64,000 bases of DNA, from NCBI RefSeq assembly GCF_001039355.2, contig NW_019774192.1:32099-96098 (forward strand). Reading direction: 5' to 3'. Shown in pieces: positions 52,240-64,000 of this stretch. The notes beneath the pieces were generated by a model. That model was not told where the DNA came from and ran no database searches. It saw nothing but the letters and a program-made list of their open reading frames with translations. The position numbers and the translations under genes are program-made. The stretch's first letter is position 1. Every line of letters begins with the position of its first letter. This stretch comes from Lingula anatina (taxonomy: Eukaryota > Brachiopoda > Lingulata > Lingulida > Lingulidae).

Positions 52240-54421
52240 ACTTTTGTTGTTGTTGTTTTATATGAAAATAAAATGTAATTAAGTTAATTGTTTGGTTCCA
52301 GTTGATAGAGGAGTATGCTATGGCCACAAAACACTGGCGTAAAGTCACATTGCAGGAGGTTTGGAAAGTGAACAGACACGGAGAGGTGAAACTTAGTTTG
52401 TGGAATTTTTTTTCCATCAAATAATTTATTTATTTTTACTATTTATTTATTTATTCACAAGAAAGGACATTTTCCTGGTATTTTTGGAGGATTTCCTCTT
52501 TTTGATCTCATCGATAATTAAAATCAAACTCATTTTTCTTTGCCAGCCTGTTTAATCGTAATTTTGACAGCGCAGATCTTACAGCAAATACGGTATTTTT
52601 TACAATTGTAATTCATACTTTAGGGCCATCATCCATGATAGGCCAATCAAATAAAGACATTCTTTTTTCAGATTTAAATAGAAAACCATGCTTTTATTAA
52701 TGGTAATGTTTTATACCTTTCCAGGATACCAGATTTACCGAGCACAAAAATTTAGACAACCGCAAATTGCTTTGGCACGGGACTAATGTGGCTGTAGTGG
52801 CGGCCATTTTGAAAGGTGGTCTGCGTATTATGCCCCACAGTGGGGGCAGAGTGGGGAAAGGGATATATTTTGCCTCTGAGAACTCAAAATCAGCAGCTTA
52901 TGGTAAGAAAATAAATTTTGAATGGTTTTTTAGTCTTTTTTACACTGCGACTGTAGGGTTTTATCTTGGTTTATATTCAAAACAATTTTATGAAATTAGT
53001 CCCTTAAATGTTGCCTCTGAGGACTCAAGGTCAGCAAAGCATATGGCAAATGGACATCTGTGAAAACATGATTACTGGTAATAGCTTTTCTGTTATGGAG
53101 TACAATTTGGATTTAGCCCATAGTTACTTATGGAATAAAGGACAATCTTGGCAAGACTGGATTTGACGGAAATTAAGATGCACAAGCATGGGCTTCATGT
53201 TGTTATATAAAAATCACATTTAAATGAGATTGATCCATCTTATACCCGTTTTTTTTTTTTTTTTTGATCTGCATGTTCAACCCTGTATTGAATTACTAGT
53301 ACTCATTTCTTCAGAGACCATGATTTTCTACTTTGTTTAATATAAATTTTGATATTTTAGTCATAACATACTACTGGGTACATATATAATAATGCCAGGA
53401 GAGAAGAGATTCACTGCTAGAGTAAACTTTTTTGTTATTATAGTCAGGTGCAGTGGTAATGGCACAGGCATTATGTTTGTGAACGAGGTGGCACTGGGCA
53501 AAGAGCACTTTATAACCAAAGACAACTGTCAGCTGACAGCGGCACCTAAGGGCTTTGACTGCATTATTGCTAAAGGACGCACTGAACCAGGTAGGGAACC
53601 AAGTGTGAATCAGGGATGGACAGAGGCCGTCTTCTGGGTCTTCCAGCAGATGATCAGAATTTTCTAATTTACATTTAGTGACATCTATATTTTCTGGTGG
53701 AAAATGGGTCAAAAATGGAGGATGGATCAACAAAGATAATTTGGAAGACCCAGAAAATATCTCTGGATCTGCCCCTTTGAATATGTCAACATTGTATGGT
53801 ATGGTATACATATAGTGAAGTGTATGATATAGTATAACTTGCTGGTGTGCTAGGAATGAGGCCAAGTCGTGGTGACATTTCCCAATTACTCGCACCCTCC
53901 TAAGAAATAAAGAATAGAAATATGGCATGGATTCTCCATACAAAATTGATTGTCTATAAACACCAAATTTTAATATTTTCAGCCCTTGCCTACCAAAAAG
54001 AATTGATAATGAATATAATGATATTATGTTGTTGATGTTATTATTATTATTATTTCTGTTAAAATAATATTTTATGACTTTAGATGATATTCTCATTTGA
54101 GGTTTTTATGTCTTGGACAATGTAACTATAGCTACAGATACTTTTATCCCATGCAGTTTGCTAGAATTTAAAATGTTAGAATTGTGAAAACAAAACAAAA
54201 ATATGATTTTGATGAACAAAACTTGAATTATTGTATTCTCAATTACAGACCCTAAAAAAGACAAGACCATGGAAATAGAAGGCCGCACTATCACCATACC
54301 TGTGGGGAATCCCGTTCCACAGGACAAGTACAAGGACAGTTATTTTTCCCAGAGTGAATATCTAGTCTATAAGGAGAGCCAGAATAGGATAAGATTTCTT
54401 TTGAAGTTGAAAATGTATTAG
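47843..54421 (+). CDS. PARP3: Poly(ADP-ribose) polymerase 3, with an in-frame stop in exon 6
   Basis: Nuclear mono-ADP-ribosyltransferase activated by DNA strand breaks. Coding exons: 47843-48025, 48378-48509, 49104-49304, 50109-50250, 50653-50873, 51296-51367, 51870-51965, 52302-52385, 52725-52902, 53444-53590, 54249-54421. The 1629-nt total gives 542 codons; vertebrate PARP3 has about 533-540. Order: basic N-terminus (MPPKRKAP), WGR domain at about 62-140 with the RWGRVG core across an exon junction, helical regulatory domain (about 170-300), catalytic domain. The H-Y-E triad is visible as His395 in LLWHGTN, Tyr425 in GKGIYFAS and Glu522 in SEYLVY. The oddity is TAA at 50709-50711 (codon 239), in frame between KGF and VLDEIE, where family members have a coding residue. 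The intron after 51965 has a GC donor. The short PARP2/PARP3 layout and the KLDKPTQ-type regulatory domain favour PARP3. Confidence 0.92.
50517..50552. repeat. (TA)n microsatellite in a PARP3 intron
   Basis: About 17 TA units about 100 bp upstream of PARP3 exon 6. Confidence 0.85.
52007..52239. repeat. Two (TTA)n arrays in the GC-AG intron of PARP3
   Basis: TTA repeats at about 52007-52072 and 52197-52239 flank about 125 bp of unique sequence, in the same orientation, beginning 40 bp after the GC donor at 51966. Simple repeats; no coding meaning. Confidence 0.85.
53613..53776. mobile_element. Short MITE-like repeat, copy 2
   Basis: Lies in the last PARP3 intron. Aligns with the repeat at 2422-2581: GAGGCCGTCTTCTG near the left end, ATTTACATT-type interior and CTCTGGATCTGCCCCT at the right. 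The left end here (CAGGGATGGACA) is less well conserved. Confidence 0.5.
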
Positions 54422-56023
54422 GAATGCATTTAGGGTTATGAGGCTTTTTTTTTTTTTTTTGTTTTCATGTGCACACATGTATTATATTAGTTAAGAAAAT
54501 GATATATATACCATTGTTTTAGTCTTTTATTTGAATAGCAGATCTTAATGTTTTCAATATACAAGCTATTTTTAAAAGCTTATTTTTGGCAGATTTTTAG
54601 CCTTTTGAATGTCGTGAATTATCATATTATTTGCTTACATATAGTACAATACTTAGCTAAATTTCCATTTTCGTACATGTACAGTGTACAATGTTCATTT
54701 GTACCCTACCATGCACTAAATATTTGACACAAATTTTCCTGACTTAATGTATAGTGCAATGTAGTTATCCATGTATGTTGGCCATTGTTGTACACATAAA
54801 ACAAACGATTTGTTTAACTGTTGGACTTATTTAGTATAATATTCTGCAAAATACTCCACATATGTATATCACAGCTCAGAGCTGTCATTATCCCCCACAG
54901 TCATGTGTATGTTATGTATGGTGTATCTGTTTATTTTTGTTTTTCATTTTCTGTGATCACATTTACCAGTTAGACACTGGTATGGATAATTTGTGTGGAA
55001 TTGATATGTTGATAAATATATTGTGATATTTGATAGGGTTAGATCATTGATTCTGAGCTTTATTGCAATCTTTCATATCTGTGATTTTTAGAGTATTTTA
55101 TAGTATATATTAACTCTTATCTTAGGTTCATACCTGTACATTCTTTTAAGTTTGTTGCATGATATGTCTATTTTTTCAAAATATCTGATCAATATAATTT
55201 TAATTTTTAACAATTTAAAGGTAGATGAGTTTTATAAATGTCATATAATATAACAGTTTTGTTATAATTGGGCTTGAGTGGATTTTTAAGATGCCATTTA
55301 AACGAAGTGATGCTGTCTGCTATATCATGATTACAAATCTCTCTATGGTGAAGGTTACTTATATAGGATTTAGAAATTTGACATACATGTACGAAAATAA
55401 TCATAATAATATAAAAATAATATGTATGAAGTTGATGGAAAATCATGTCATGGCAAAAGGTTTTAAGAGGAGAACCTGGAAAATGAGAATAAAGTACATT
55501 TATCTCCATAATATAAACGCTTTTCGGAATTGACAATTGTCGTGCAGAACCGTCACGTTAAGAATTCCATCGGTAGTTAACTGGTATTTGCATAAAAAAT
55601 AAGTTATCAAATCTTGTCCAAATGGCAACATGCATGTTCTAGAAGTCAACAGGAACAGTGCTTTCATGTAGCAACATATATACGTTACGTGGCGTGTCTA
55701 GGGCATTGCACGTGCCCTGGGCACCACTTAAAGAGGGCACTGTCCTTTTAGCGCCTTGATGTGTTAAACTGACGTGTTTTAAAACGCAACTGACCCGCAG
55801 TTTTAACATGATTATATGGCAAAGTTATAATTATGTCAAATAATTGACATAAAATTATGTCAAATGGTAAAACTGGGGCGCAATTTTAATGGCGACATGG
55901 ACATGCACTGCTCTCCGTAGACAGCCTGGAGAAACATATCGATTCCTGCCTCTAACGAATACAGGCGTTCCAGATGGAAAAGCACCCGGGTGTGTTCTAC
56001 ATTAAAAGAAAAGTCTCCAAGTC
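54422..56023. other. PARP3 3' UTR and convergent intergenic region
   Basis: AT-rich, with no defensible coding exon. AATAAA at 55488-55493 is one candidate PARP3 poly(A) signal. Long T runs near 54445. The convergent TPR gene ends at 56038. Confidence 0.5.
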
Positions 56024-56029
56024 TTTATT
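56024..56029 (-). terminator. Poly(A) signal of the TPR gene
   Basis: TTTATT on the + strand is AATAAA in the transcript, only nine bases past the TGA at 56038-56040. This implies a very short 3' UTR and supports the choice of last exon. Confidence 0.65.
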
Positions 56030-56037
56030 TGTTGCAC

Positions 56038-57335
56038 TCAATAAAACGCCGGTGTAGGTTTCCGTTGTGGTATCTCAGCTACAGGTAGCTTGTCTCCCAT
56101 CCAAGGCCTACATATAGAAAAGAAAATGTTACAGGCATTCAATAATATACAAACAGAAACTCCCTGTAATATTTCCAAAAAAATCTTAAACATAAAGACG
56201 GAAAGATGATGGTCAGAATTATGTGCCTTGGAAAACCCTACTCTTTGCTCAAGGTCAGTATGTCTAACATACTGGCAAATGTAGAAAAAAGAGTGCGTGA
56301 TCTTATTATAGAAATTACATGTATAATACCGAAGTAATGATGCTTATTACTATCATACTCAAATATATCACCTGTAATACATCCGCGGGGCTTCCTTAAC
56401 ATTAATTGGCTGAAATACTGCAATAGAAGAATTTCGACTAGATGACGACCTCGTGCCCGCACTTTGTGATCGTGTCATTGGCTTACTCGCACTGAGCGTC
56501 CTCAAATGTTGTCCACTTGAAGGCCCAAGTTGACAGTTCCTTGACCCTTTGGTCCTGGGTATAGATCCGTCGGCGCTTTGCGGTTTGGTTAACAAAGTAT
56601 CTCTTGAAGCTTGTGATGTCGACGATGACGTCAATCGAACCTCTTTCAACTGTCTGGACGCGCTTGTACTGACGTCATCAAGCGAAATCGAGGACCTAAG
56701 TGTGTCACTGTCTAAGCTGGTTTGTCTGGGCATGCGCGTCTCATTACACGTGATTGGACGGTTTTGTTGATGCTTTTGCTGTAGGCTTTTGTACAAGTTG
56801 GCTTGTCGAAGAAAAAAATGAAATGTGTTAATTTCATTCACACATTTTACCAAAATAAGTACACCACAACAATTTTCCATCTACAGGTATATTTAAAAAA
56901 CGGTACTTTTTTTAACTTTGTAAAACACCTTTTGACGACGCAAAGTAGAATGTTTTAATCAGGCGTTGGCCAAGATATAAACATCTGAACCTTACCATGC
57001 CAAGTGATACATGTATGACACGCTTTATTTATTTTTAGAAACATAAGAAATTATGTGAAAAATATTCACCCAAAATTTCACTAGTTGTTTTAGGTCTAGT
57101 TTCACTTAGATGTCGTCTGATGTTATTTCCATACTCTTTCCTCCTCTGCGCAGCCCGACTGGCATATGTCGTAGTTGACCCACAGCGGAAAGAAGTGGAT
57201 GTGGCAGCAGATTTCGCGCCCTCTGTTTGGTGATGTAAGAACTTCATGGGAGATTCGTATCCCTTGCCATGAGGCATCGGTTCTAAAATAGGCCAATATA
57301 CATTATCAAAACATACGCCAAAGATGAAGTAGAAA

Positions 57336-57408
<73 letters not shown>

Positions 57409-60400
57409 AATGATACGAATAAAATGATCGATGGTAATGATTTAATAACCTGCAATAGGTTGGAACAGTTTCGGCAGTATCTGAGATAATTGAGACGACA
57501 TTTTAATATTTCATTCAGTTTAGAAATGTGAAAAGTTCTCAAAATATCAATCAAATTCGAAAAATGGTTAAATTACAAGATGCCATAGTATACAGGCTAT
57601 GCTTTTTTTTTCATTCAGTGTGCAATTTCTCACGAGTTTGGCAGTAATTTTTCACAAAATGTTTCACAAAATAGAATATACCATACTGCTTACATAAAAC
57701 ATGGGCTGACGGCGATATTCTATAATCAGTGATTATAATTATCAGGGGAACGGTCGTTAAATCAGTGACGACGATGTTAATCAAAGATCATTTCAAAGGT
57801 TACACGTATCTATACCCTTTTCTGCTGGCACCTTTCTTAAAAAAATCTTCAAAACCATGGGACACAAAATGATTCACATAGTTGAGAAAACAATGTGTAA
57901 GAATTCAGGTATCACATTCAACTAGGGTACAACAAACCTAACATGCATATGAATAACCCCCATGCCACTGCAACTTTCACCCGCGGAAAGGCGGATCCTG
58001 GAAAGGGGCGGGGTTGAGCACTGCGGGGCGGAACCGGAATTTCAAAATAAAAAAAAAAAAACAAAAAAAAAAAAATGAAATTAGCATTCTTTAATGTGCA
58101 ACGAGAGAGATCATCCATGCTCATGCATACTCTGCAAAACCCATTTTCCTCGTGTTGAACATGCATTATCCAAGTGCAAATGATATTATGGTGTATTCTT
58201 TTTAAACAGATTTACAAATCACAGTGTGTAATGTTAATTTATGAATTGAAAATTGTTTGGAATCAAATACAGAAAAACCTTTATATCATTGGAGGTCAAG
58301 GTCAAAAGTTCAATGTCAAGGCCATGCATCAGGGTCAAGGACATACAAGCATGCACTATGCCATGTATTAGTCATCTTACTATAGCCCTTTGCTGTACGG
58401 CAAGTATGCTGACCGTGCCGTTCAGATGCACAGGCTATGCACCAGCCACTGGGGCATTTCTGTATAGCCGGCAGCTGGAAGTGCCTCCGCAAACGACTGG
58501 AGGGCGCTGACGTCGAAAAAAGTGATAGAACGCAACCAAAATTAACACACCTACAGTGTACTTATGCAATCATTTCTCTGTAGTTAGGGGCGAAATACTA
58601 CTTATATCGCCATGTCGTAAAAATCAAATATTACGATCGAACAACTATACTACACGTAAATACACTCAAAGCTAGAGAGAAACAAGCATTTTGATAATGT
58701 TGAATAACAGACCGTCATAATAATCCCAGTTTATACGTTTTACCTCAAAAGTTGAGATTGACTCTGAACTTCATATGCCTTACCCTCTTTCGATTTTTCC
58801 CTTGACTTTGGCATCATATTGATGACATTGACGGTGTGAGGAACATTCAGAGAGTACAGGAATCTGGAATAAAAGCCATTTAGAGAATATCATCATTCAT
58901 TGGCGTTTTACAAAAAAGAAAAAAAAAACAAAACAAATAAAATATCTGAAACTTGTGCTTTTAACGGGTGTTATTATTGCAAGCAAGTAAGAATGGTTAG
59001 GGCTCATGACGTCAGTGCGTAACCTGCCGTAATATTTGACGTCATTATGACGTCATAAGCTCACCTGTCATAGAACCTGTTGACGTCAGGATGCTCCATA
59101 CTTGTGACACTGAGGAAGTTTTGACTATCAGGATTGATCTTTATGGCTTTCTCATGGTCTTTATTTGGCGACATTGCCTCGCTGCCGGGCCAGTCTGATA
59201 GTATCTAAATTAAAAGTTGGTCTGTCACTTGATTTGGATAACCTTTTTCTCGTTTCATTTAAAACTCAAGGACATTTTACTTTAATTGTTCAAATTTACC
59301 CGGTGCTGTTGGATAAGTAATACATCTAATTAAGCAATGATTAATGTTTATAAGTGTGCGTGTACTATAATTAAAGTGAAAAATACTACACTAAGCAAAT
59401 GCAAAAGTACATAATGGAATTAATTTAATGTATATTTGTTTTATTTCGTTTTTAGAATACTTAATTCCAGTGTTGAAAATAGATACGGTACTTACCACGG
59501 GTGCCTGCAGTGTTCCTCGTATGATGAGAGAAGCGATGTGGTTGGAGTTCAAGCTCAGTGCCTTGATGACGTCTTGCAGAGCCAGCACTTCTTCACCTCG
59601 GCTGTTTCGCACAAGTGCCCGTATGCAGTACACGTCCTACGAAAGTAATCAGAATTTATTTCTAAAATCCTTCTTTCTTAATCTTTAATGCAAAGTCCTC
59701 GTCATTGTAAGAAATTTCGAGGTCATTTGGACCCCTTTTCAAACATAAATTCGTTTTATATGCCATCTATTTACGCTGGACTTCCTGTTACAGAAACGGA
59801 AAAACAGCTACAAATGAAAGTTGTAGTTATGTATATTTGCGATAATTTGTGACAAAGGGTCGAATAATACCAGTATTAACAAATCAATGTTTGAACGTCA
59901 CAGAGAAACAATATTAAAGGTAATCTACAGGAAATTAAAAGGGAAATATTCAACATGCACGTACCGGATTACGACTGTCCAACACGACTGTTTTCTCGGC
60001 GTCCTTAAGTGCATTTTTGAGATCCCCTGTAGAGAAACAAAACTATTCTATCGTATTCTGCTCTACCAGCTTTTATAATTTAAAAGCTGATGCAGATTTA
60101 TAACAACACATACCCTGTACTTACAGGTTAATACAGGTGCCTAGAAAGACAATATGTTCTATCTTCAAAAGCTCATCGTATGAAATGGCATATATTTGAT
60201 GCAAGCCATATCTTTAAAACTCACTTTAAATAACCAAATTATTAAGTGCATTATTAAAAAAAAAAAAGTTTTCTATAGAACGTATCAGCTTCAATAGCAC
60301 GTAGGCCTATATGTATGCTCATGCGGGAAATATTAATCTGATCAAACACCGACCGAACCTGAAATTAAGCAACTTTTCTCATTAAAAATAATATGCTCTA

Positions 60401-62095
60401 AAACAAAAAATATTTAACTCGTTAACCAACCAGTCAGTCTCGCCTGGGCTTACCTGATTTTGCATAAGCAAACGCTCGTTTGGCATGCACGGGCGTCATA
60501 AGACACGAGTTGGAATGACATCCCGCCAAACAGCCGTTCTGAAACATAAGGCAAAAGATATGTCTAAACTTGAACCCGTAGTCCTTACAGTATTTAACAA
60601 CGTAGAGGTACTACTACCCCGTCATTAGACATGCAAACTGGACAAACGATGGCATCGACGAAATTTGCCTGCCAATTACACAATGAATATTTACTTTTAT
60701 TGATTGATTGATTGATTGATTGATTCATTCATTCATTCATTCATCTATATAGCCAACCATTTGTTTGACATTTTGTTTATTACTACTTAATCCCGCTTTA
60801 ATCTATTTCATTTAGTTTCTACTTTTGGAGCGATCGGGTGTTCTTGGGTGTTCTCGGACGTATTGTGATGCGTCACAACTAACACACTGTGCGCACTTAC
60901 CTTAGGAATACTGACACTGTTGATGGACTTGGTATAGGCTTTTACAGCTTTGGTGTGCTCTCCAACTTGCTGTAGTGCCCAGCCGAGACTGTAGTACAGT
61001 TCATAGAGCTAAAATGTTATCAAACCGCAATCATAAAATTCGGTTCAGTTATATGGGACTGACTGAAAATAAATTATCAACTGAATTTAAATTGATGAGA
61101 TGACAACGATTAACATTGCCAGATTCAATTTCAAATGCATAAAATGAATATGCATTTTAATACATACCAAAATTAAATGAGTAAATGTCAAACCAAAGTG
61201 AAAAATAATGATATCGAAATGCTAAAGATTAATTATCCAATTATAATATTCACCAGCATGCCGTAACCGTCTGGCGGCTCATAGTTAGGTGGGAAATTTT
61301 CCAGACTTATCAGACTCAGCAAACTACGATAATTCTGTACCGCCTAGAACGAAAAATAAAATTTTGACTTGAATAATGAAGGATCAAGAGTGTTACCGGA
61401 GACCAAGAATACAAGGTACTTATCAATAGAGTTTTCCTGAAAGATAATTATTCTGAAATTCAAACACATATTGTGCCAATTACGTGTAACGTATAAATCA
61501 CGAACTCATAGCAGTAAGTAATGAATAGCATGAATCGACACTCGGTTCATATGCACTTTTAAAGCATTTAACTACGTACTTAACAAAAGTAATTATATGC
61601 CAAGAGCATATCATATTGACTCCTTATTTCTTTTTTTCCAGATATTATGAGAAAATCTTAACCGCAATATTTAAGGGTATTTTTTTGTGTGGGGGCGAGG
61701 AGGTACGTTCGTTTTTTTTTCTGCTATAATATTAACTTTGGAAATGAGGAGTTTCACAAAGCAAATCATCTAGTATTGCAACGGTGTTTACCTCAATGTT
61801 GCCATTATCACAGCAAGGTGTTCAATTAAATTAGAAAGTAACCACAATTTTGTGAACTGACCCTTGACATTTTGCGGAGCGAGCCATCAGGTGTACGCAC
61901 ATACGGTGTTGACTCTGCCAAACTTTACTTTCCCGTCAACGATTTAAGCGGGTCCTGCCTTTTCAAATCATTTCAAGCAAGCAAATTGATGTGCTGTGCA
62001 TTAGTAATTACATATATTACGAAAAGCCGATACACTGTCCGAATACTATATTAGAGCGGCTGTTTTTTTTTTTTTTTTTTTTGTTCATTTTGAGA

Positions 62096-62136
<41 letters not shown>

Positions 62137-63371
62137 GGAGAGAGAGAGAGGGAGAGAGGAAGTCGTTTTGCTCAATGAGCTACATGTATATGTACACTAT
62201 ACAGTTATATTCATTGTTTCGCTGAAATCAGTGCTGGAATGATTGCCTTTTTTTAATTGACCAAATCCTACATCTCGTCGAGCACAAATCCCGTGAACTC
62301 AAGCTAATAATAATAATAATAATAAGGAAGCATTCAGCACTCGAAATTATCAGACAGAAATGCCAAAAAGACAGGTAGCCCTTCTCTTACTAAATATGAA
62401 TAATTTACGCGATCTGAACTCTACAGCTGTGTGATATCGATAAGTTCACTATGCTCCGCTGCGTGCAAAGCAGATTGGGGTATTGATATTCTAACGGTTG
62501 CATGAAACAATAATGAAAAAAGACAGCGAATAGACAGGGCTCGATTTAAAATCTGTCAAGCGTATCGTTATGATTAGACCGACTGAATGTAAACCATAAA
62601 TCGCGAAAAGCTTCAACTCTAGTTAAAAAATAAGACAATATAAGCACAGATCAACTGCAACTTGTATATAATGGCACAGTTCTTCATGTTTGCATTTCGT
62701 TTTAACGTCAGACACAGAGCCTGCAGTATGATTGAACAGTTTCGTAAAACTAAGGTTAATCGAAAGCAAATCCGATTAATCCGACTCGTGTACACACACG
62801 ACCGCTTTAAGCGTTTGCTAAGTCCTCTTTTATAATGACAAATTTATATTTTACTAATGATTACAGAAGTTGGTCATAGCAACAGAGAAATGACTAGTCT
62901 TTTTGGGGCACTTTGTACGTATATGCATTCAAACATGAAATTGGTCACGCGAATGACTAGTCTATAGCCACAAAATAATATACAGTGTATTCAAGTGTAT
63001 ATATAAAGGTACATTTCAAATGTTTCTTTAGTGTATTTTAAAATGGAAGGTTGGATGTCAGTCGCCACTGCCTGCTATTGAAATAACTGCTAGTTAACTT
63101 ATCAATTATAATTACTTGTAATAAATAATATAATACTGAATCCAAATGAAATATACTCATGACAATGAAATTTACAATGTGACATTTATAACAGAAGTTT
63201 CGAAATTATCAGAGAGAGAGAGAGAGAGAGAGTGAGAGAGAAAGAGAGAGAGAAAAGAAAATATCCCACCTTGCTCCATCGTTTGCTCCGTTCGTTCATC
63301 ATGGCCTCCTTGAATTTAAAATTAGCAGCCTTGTTCAAGTCCTCAAAGTTCGTGAATGGCATCCTGGCCAT
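56038..63371 (-). CDS. Tetratricopeptide-repeat protein, 506 aa, 11 exons
   Basis: Exons in transcript order: 63371-63270, 61343-61254, 61008-60901, 60538-60454, 60026-59965, 59636-59496, 59204-59065, 58863-58784, 57282-57070, 56801-56372, 56107-56038. All phases agree and all introns are GT-AG. The start is the ATG at 63371 (CACAAATGG); the frame is closed further upstream and has no earlier ATG. TPR-like helical pairs lie at about residues 65-98 (with LGWALQQVGEHTKAVKAY), 117-150 (AFAYAKSGDLKNALKDAEK) and 150-185. From about residue 270 the chain is basic, Ser-rich and probably disordered, with RAAQRRKEYGNN and many SR/SS pairs. TPR domains are protein-binding scaffolds. A TTC16-like or other ciliary/testis TPR protein is possible, but I do not recognise the ortholog. 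The acceptor at 56801 (ACAAG) is the weakest junction. Confidence 0.8.
57344..57404. repeat. (AT)n microsatellite in a TPR-gene intron
   Basis: About 30 AT units just beyond the acceptor side of the exon at 57282-57070. Confidence 0.9.
60699..60746. repeat. (TTGA)n/(ATTC)n compound microsatellite
   Basis: About six TTGA units followed by about five ATTC units, in an intron of the TPR gene. Confidence 0.85.
62056..62160. repeat. T run plus (GT)n/(GA)n microsatellite in the first TPR-gene intron
   Basis: About 18 T, then about 14 GT units from 62099, then GA/GGGA units to 62160. Same compound structure as at 37514-37608. Confidence 0.85.
63211..63260. repeat. (GA)n microsatellite next to the first TPR-gene donor
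   Basis: GA-rich tract on the + strand, CU-rich in the transcript, starting about ten bases after the exon-1 donor at 63269. Confidence 0.85.
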
Positions 63372-64000
63372 TTGTGGTGGTGACGGTGTACCGTCTCTTG
63401 AGTTTCCCAAAAAGAGTCGTCTCAGTGATCTTCCACCCGGTACTAACTTAGCTAGCTAGCCGTCTGTGATAGCTCCTTTTTGTTTCGCACTCTGTCAGAT
63501 TTCATAGATTTAAACTTAAAATTAAACTGTTGGTATGTCTACATTCAAACAGCAGCCCGTTGCAGTGTTTCGTTTTCGGGTGTTTATCCTCCGTCGTCAT
63601 GATTTGAACGCTATCGACTAGTTTCTTCGATATCTCCACTGGGGTATAAATCGCAGTATCTTGATAAATTCTGATAACGAGTGGCAGTTTCTCACGGAGT
63701 TATTATCAAAATGGCACCCTGGCGACCTTTTCTCCTACTGTCACAGCTGTTTGCGAATGATTCTCTGAAGTTTTGATGACACCATTTGGAATTTGGCTTC
63801 CACTGACTGTTCTTACCGCCTCAGTGTTTAGTATTTACAGTGTCCGAGGATACACATTTGAGCTAGATATATGCATGTATGATAATCTTGCAAAATGTAG
63901 AAAGATATACAGAGCTTTCCTATGCCTTGCACATGTTTTAAGCGACGTGTATTTGTGTCTTTTCCTGCGAATCCGGGAGATGGTTCAACTGAAGCATTCA
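63372..64000. other. 5' flank of the TPR gene
   Basis: Must hold the 5' UTR and promoter of the minus-strand TPR gene. No TATA box stands out, and I see no second gene before the end of the window. Confidence 0.4.

Overview
The window is eukaryotic, from an animal. All multi-exon genes are interrupted by many GT-AG introns, and the proteins are clearly metazoan: ribophorin I, importin-9, PARP3, a 7TM receptor and a TPR protein. AT-rich introns, abundant microsatellites, scattered MITE-like repeats and two strongly diverged allele-like copies of one region suggest a highly heterozygous, probably marine, invertebrate such as a lophotrochozoan or amphioxus. The phylum cannot be fixed from the sequence alone.

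Layout. At 1-1920 (+) is the 3' end of an unrecognised, very basic protein gene, followed by its 3' UTR. RPN1 (4565-10227, -) is a complete 10-exon gene for the oligosaccharyltransferase subunit ribophorin I; its last intron carries an uninterrupted 784-base A run. RPN1 lies head to head with IPO9 (10533-31109, +), with 305 bp between the two start codons. IPO9 encodes the nuclear import receptor importin-9, and its exons 4-17 are present twice (12356-18851 and 19447-28025), separated by the only N of the window at 19150. Splicing both copies in series breaks the frame, so only one copy can belong to a functional mRNA. Two alleles placed in tandem by the assembly is the simplest explanation. 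Copy B alone carries a 2.1-kb TIR transposon and an expanded array of duplicated 3' splice sites.

Convergent to IPO9 is an intronless 7TM receptor gene (33479-34639, -). From 34.7 to 47.5 kb I find no gene. This stretch holds a perfect 334-bp direct repeat, microsatellites, two minisatellites, a MITE and a degenerate repetitive tract. PARP3 (47843-54421, +) has 11 coding exons and an intact H-Y-E catalytic triad, but also an in-frame TAA in exon 6 and a GC-AG intron. Tail to tail with it is an 11-exon TPR-protein gene (56038-63371, -).

The genes do not form one pathway. RPN1, IPO9 and PARP3 are conserved housekeeping or DNA-repair genes, and the 7TM receptor and TPR gene are more lineage-variable. 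Exon boundaries were set by eye from splice consensus, reading phase and family knowledge. For each complete gene the exon lengths sum to a multiple of three and give a protein close to the family's usual length where a family is known.
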